Positions 6,142 through 8,181 of a stretch of DNA of 8,181 nt are shown here, in pieces. Every line of letters begins with the position of its first letter. Position 1 is the stretch's first letter. Under the pieces are notes generated by a model. The model did no database searches, was not told the DNA's origin, and saw only the letters and a program-made list of their open reading frames with translations. Location: the NCBI GenBank assembly GCA_025356735.1, contig JANXRT010000464.1, forward strand, positions 1-8,181. The letters run 5' to 3'. The position numbers and the translations under genes were made by a program. The stretch comes from Acetobacteraceae bacterium (GTDB lineage: Bacteria > Pseudomonadota > Alphaproteobacteria > Acetobacterales > Acetobacteraceae).

Positions 6142-7083
6142 TCAGGCGGCGACCTTGGCCTCGATGCTGTCCCAGATCGCCGCCGCCAGATCAATGCCGC
6201 CGAACCGCGAAACCTCCTGGATGCCGGTCGGCGAGGTCACGTTGATCTCGGTCAACCAGTCGCCGATCACGTCGATGCCGACGAAGATCAGCCCCTGGTC
6301 GCGCAGCGTCGGCCCGATCGCCGCGCAGATGTCGCGCTCGCGGCTTGTCAGCTCGGTCTTCTCCGGCCGGCCGCCGACATGCATGTTGGACCGTGCCTCG
6401 CCGGCCGCCGGCACCCGGTTGATTGCCCCCATCGGCTCGCCATCAATCAAAATAATTCTTTTGTCGCCCAAACGCACCGCCGGCTCGTAGCGTTGCACCA
6501 TCAGCGGCTCACGCGACCGGGCAAAATGCATTTCCAGCAGCGAGGAAAGATTCTCGTCGTCCGGCTTTATGCGGAACACGCCGGCGCCGCCGTTGCCGAA
6601 CAGCGGCTTGACGATGATGTCCTGGTACTCGGCGCGGAACTCCCGGATCGCCTCGACATCCCAGCTGACCAGGGTCGGTGGCATCAGATCCGGAAAATGC
6701 GTCACCAGCAGCTTCTCCGGCGCGTTGCGCACCGACGCCGGATCGTTGACCACCAGCGTCTTCGGATGGATGTGCTCCAGCAGGTGAGTCGCGGTGATGT
6801 AGGCCATGTCGAACGGCGGGTCCTGACGCATCAGGACGACATCCATCTTGCTGAGATCAACAACTTCCGTGGCGCCGAACGAGAAGTGATCGTTCCGTAC
6901 GCGCTGCACCCGGACCGGGCGGACGCGGGCGAACAGCCGCGCCCCGCGCAGCCACATGTTTTCGACTTTGTAGTGGAACAATTCGTGGCCCCGCGCCTGC
7001 GCGGCCAGCATCAGGGCGAAGGTCGAGTCACCATCTATGCCGATAGATTCCATCGAGTCCATCTGGACGGCGACGTTTAGCAT
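6142..7083 (-). CDS. gshB: Glutathione synthetase
   Basis: A 313-residue ATP-grasp ligase that joins gamma-glutamylcysteine and glycine to make glutathione in the cytoplasm; the length is typical of proteobacterial GshB. Family blocks appear in order: MDSMESIGIDGDSTFALMLA at the N-terminus, RQDPPFDMAYITATHLLE (about 86-103), NDPASVRNAPEKL (113-125), the ATP-grasp glycine loop KPLFGNGGAGVFRI (159-172), GDKRIILIDGEPMGAINRVP (206-225), and the metal-binding TEINVTSPTGIQE (278-290). ATG 7083 has AAAAGGAA (7088-7095) four bases upstream. No gshA is in the window. Its stop abuts the stop of the plus-strand phosphatase gene with no spacer. Upstream lies the hairpin-rich gap after the hydrolase gene, so it may have its own transcript or be read through from there. 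Confidence 0.97.
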   Translation of the reverse strand: MLNVAVQMDSMESIGIDGDSTFALMLAAQARGHELFHYKVENMWLRGARLFARVRPVRVQRVRNDHFSFGATEVVDLSKMDVVLMRQDPPFDMAYITATHLLEHIHPKTLVVNDPASVRNAPEKLLVTHFPDLMPPTLVSWDVEAIREFRAEYQDIIVKPLFGNGGAGVFRIKPDDENLSSLLEMHFARSREPLMVQRYEPAVRLGDKRIILIDGEPMGAINRVPAAGEARSNMHVGGRPEKTELTSRERDICAAIGPTLRDQGLIFVGIDVIGDWLTEINVTSPTGIQEVSRFGGIDLAAAIWDSIEAKVAA

Positions 7084-7123
7084 GGCGTTCCTTTTGGCAA
7101 GCAGGGATGGGGCTCTGCCTCAC

Positions 7124-7151
7124 ACCCCGCCGGGGTAGCGCCCCGGGGCGC
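7124..7151. repeat. Two adjacent GC palindromes upstream of gshB
   Basis: ACCCC-GCC-GGGGT (7124-7136) forms a 5-bp stem with a 3-base loop, and one base later GCGCCCCGGGGCGC (7138-7151) is a perfect 14-base palindrome. They lie between the double hairpin and the gshB start, in the presumed gshB leader. Confidence 0.7.
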
Positions 7152-7230
7152 CTAACCTAAGTAGAGGGGTTCAAAGGGGCGACGGCCCCTTTGTGGGGTC
7201 CAGGGGCAAGGCCCCTGGCCTAACTTAGTC
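7151..7230. repeat. Double-hairpin intergenic element with flanking CCTAAC repeats
   Basis: Two strong stem-loops sit in tandem. CAAAGGGGC/GCCCCTTTG (7172-7180 with 7185-7193) is a 9-bp stem with a GACG loop. CCAGGGGC/GCCCCTGG (7200-7207 with 7211-7218) is an 8-bp stem with an AAG loop. The pair is bracketed by similar direct repeats, CCTAACCTAAGT at 7151-7162 and CCTAACTTAGT at 7219-7229. The hydrolase stop codon (7220-7222) falls in the right-hand repeat. Neither stem is followed by a T-run, so a simple intrinsic terminator is not shown. The layout suggests a short dispersed repeat (REP or MITE-like); copies elsewhere in the genome cannot be seen from here. Confidence 0.6.
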
Positions 7231-7999
7231 TGGCAATCGCAGCCACCACCGCATCCGGCTGCTCCCACGTCACCATGTGCCCCGCCTCGGCGACGATGAC
7301 CAGCTCGGATCCCGGAATGGCCTCCTTGAAGGCGTGCGCATAGGGTGCGGCGAACACCTTGTCGCTGTCGCCCCAGACCAGCACGGTGCGCGCGCGGATG
7401 CGGTGGATGCGATCCTTCAGGCCACGCTCGGGAATCGGAAACAGGAACTTCCCGGCCATGCCCATGGTGCGGGAGTTGTTGACCAGGAACGGAATGAGAA
7501 AGTCCGGATCGTGGATGTTGACGTCGGCGGTGATCATTTTCTCGCCGGCCGCGGCATCGTGGAACATGATCGCCGGCACTTCCTTCGGCAGCAGGCTGAA
7601 AATGTCGGGCGACGGGTAATCTTCGATCCACAGCCCGGCCGCGGCAATCAGGCAAAGCTTGTCCACTTCCTTAGGCGACACCGCGGCCATCTCGGCGGCG
7701 ATCATGCCGCCGAGCGAATGCCCAACCACGATCGGCTTGTTCAATCCGAGCGTGTCCATGACATCAAGCGTATGCAGCGTCACGTCCAGCATGTCGCGGA
7801 TGCTGGTGCTCTCCTCGGTGTCGCCGAAGCCCGGCAGCAACGGCGCATGGACGCGGAAACTTTTGGCCAATCGGACCAGCAGCGGATCGTCGGCCTTCAC
7901 CCCGGCGGCGGGATGCAGATAGAGCAGGTCGGGACCCATGCCGCCCTGAAGCACATGGATTTCGCCATGGTGCGACGGAATTTTCACGACTTCGATCAT
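7220..7999 (-). CDS. Alpha/beta-fold hydrolase
   Basis: A 259-residue alpha/beta hydrolase. The nucleophile elbow GHSLGG puts the catalytic serine at 95, VLVWGDSDKVF gives the acid at about D213, and EAGHMVTWEQP gives histidine 241. The oxyanion region is LHPAAG (about 28-33), and LLPGFGDTE follows at 54-62. A cap region rich in hydrophobics spans about 125-190. No signal peptide is present, so it is probably cytoplasmic. ATG 7999 overlaps the stop of the upstream monooxygenase in ATGA, which implies co-translation. The family includes esterases, C-C bond hydrolases, haloalkane dehalogenases and lactonases. The sequence alone does not fix the substrate; pairing with a flavin monooxygenase suggests hydrolysis of an oxygenated product such as an ester or lactone. 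Confidence 0.92.
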   Translation of the reverse strand: MIEVVKIPSHHGEIHVLQGGMGPDLLYLHPAAGVKADDPLLVRLAKSFRVHAPLLPGFGDTEESTSIRDMLDVTLHTLDVMDTLGLNKPIVVGHSLGGMIAAEMAAVSPKEVDKLCLIAAAGLWIEDYPSPDIFSLLPKEVPAIMFHDAAAGEKMITADVNIHDPDFLIPFLVNNSRTMGMAGKFLFPIPERGLKDRIHRIRARTVLVWGDSDKVFAAPYAHAFKEAIPGSELVIVAEAGHMVTWEQPDAVVAAIARLS

Positions 8000-8181
8000 T
8001 TCGCGGGCACCTGCTGCTGGGGCGAGTATTGTGGCAGGGCCTTGGTCTGGAAGCTGCCGGGCAGCGGCTGCGGACGCGCCAGCCGGGCTAAAGGCTTGGC
8101 CCAGAAGCGGTTGTCGTCGGCATGCTCGGGAAACAGGTGGCGCAGCTTCGGCATCACCTGCTCGGCGAACAGCTTTGTCGA
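7996..8181 (-). CDS. Luciferase-like flavin-dependent monooxygenase, C-terminal end (5' part off the right edge)
   Basis: The last 61 residues of a protein whose start lies beyond the window. The visible stretch contains LFAEQVMPKLRHLFPEH, which resembles the final helix region of LLM-class (bacterial luciferase-like) flavin-dependent oxidoreductases, where a phenylalanine-alanine-x-x-V-x-P-x-L/I-R pattern is common. A proline- and glutamine-rich tail (PQPLPGSFQTKALPQYSPQQQ, in two parts) ends at TGA 7996-7998, which overlaps the hydrolase ATG. The active site lies outside the window, so the class assignment rests on the C-terminal motif and on the hydrolase partner. The overall class is fairly likely; the substrate is unknown. 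Confidence 0.65.
   Translation of the reverse strand, partial: STKLFAEQVMPKLRHLFPEHADDNRFWAKPLARLARPQPLPGSFQTKALPQYSPQQQVPAK

Noticed and set aside
6379..7080. 233-codon plus-strand frame antisense to gshB
   Set aside because: It mirrors the conserved GshB frame and is rich in histidine, arginine and glutamine, as expected of a shadow.
7172..7218. Reading the two hairpins as a classical intrinsic terminator of the hydrolase gene
   Set aside because: No T-run follows either stem on either strand, so they are reported as a repeat element instead.
1..8181. CRISPR array, tRNA or rRNA genes, toxin-antitoxin or phage-defence genes
   Set aside because: I saw no regularly spaced repeats, no cloverleaf or rRNA-like sequence, and no reading frame with such domains.

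Overview
The window is GC-rich bacterial chromosome, densely packed, with nearly every base inside a gene. Several features point to an alphaproteobacterium, probably of the Acetobacteraceae/Rhodospirillales type: the miaB-phoH-ybeY-corC order, a 313-residue prokaryotic glutathione synthetase, and a GC-rich double-hairpin intergenic element of a kind I associate with acetic-acid-bacterium relatives. The taxon is inferred from gene style and not proven.

Left block, 1-3427, minus strand: a tightly coupled RNA-metabolism operon. Transcription runs miaB (tRNA methylthiotransferase), phoH (PhoH-like ATPase, TTG start, 4-base overlap with miaB), ybeY (rRNA-processing endoribonuclease, one base after the phoH stop), then a corC/hlyC-type CBS protein that starts inside ybeY and runs off the left edge. 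A 232-base gap (3428-3659) upstream of miaB holds a plausible promoter. Further upstream, on the same strand, is a plsC-type 1-acyl-glycerol-3-phosphate acyltransferase (3660-4643).

Middle, 4644-6141, plus strand: a 184-base divergent spacer, then a purple-acid-phosphatase-like metallophosphoesterase. It has a long N-terminal region I do not recognise and no signal peptide. It meets gshB tail to tail with no base between the two stop codons.

Right block, 6142-8181, minus strand: the 3' end of a luciferase-like flavin monooxygenase (cut by the window edge), an alpha/beta hydrolase joined to it by an ATGA overlap, a 136-base hairpin-rich spacer, and gshB (glutathione synthetase). The monooxygenase/hydrolase pair looks like a small catabolic or detoxification operon of unknown substrate.

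Most genes are ordinary housekeeping functions and I see no convincing undescribed multi-gene system. The items most worth a second look are a 28-base near-perfect palindrome inside the 3' end of miaB, the composite hairpin element between the hydrolase and gshB, and the divergently placed phosphatase with its uncharacterised N-terminus.
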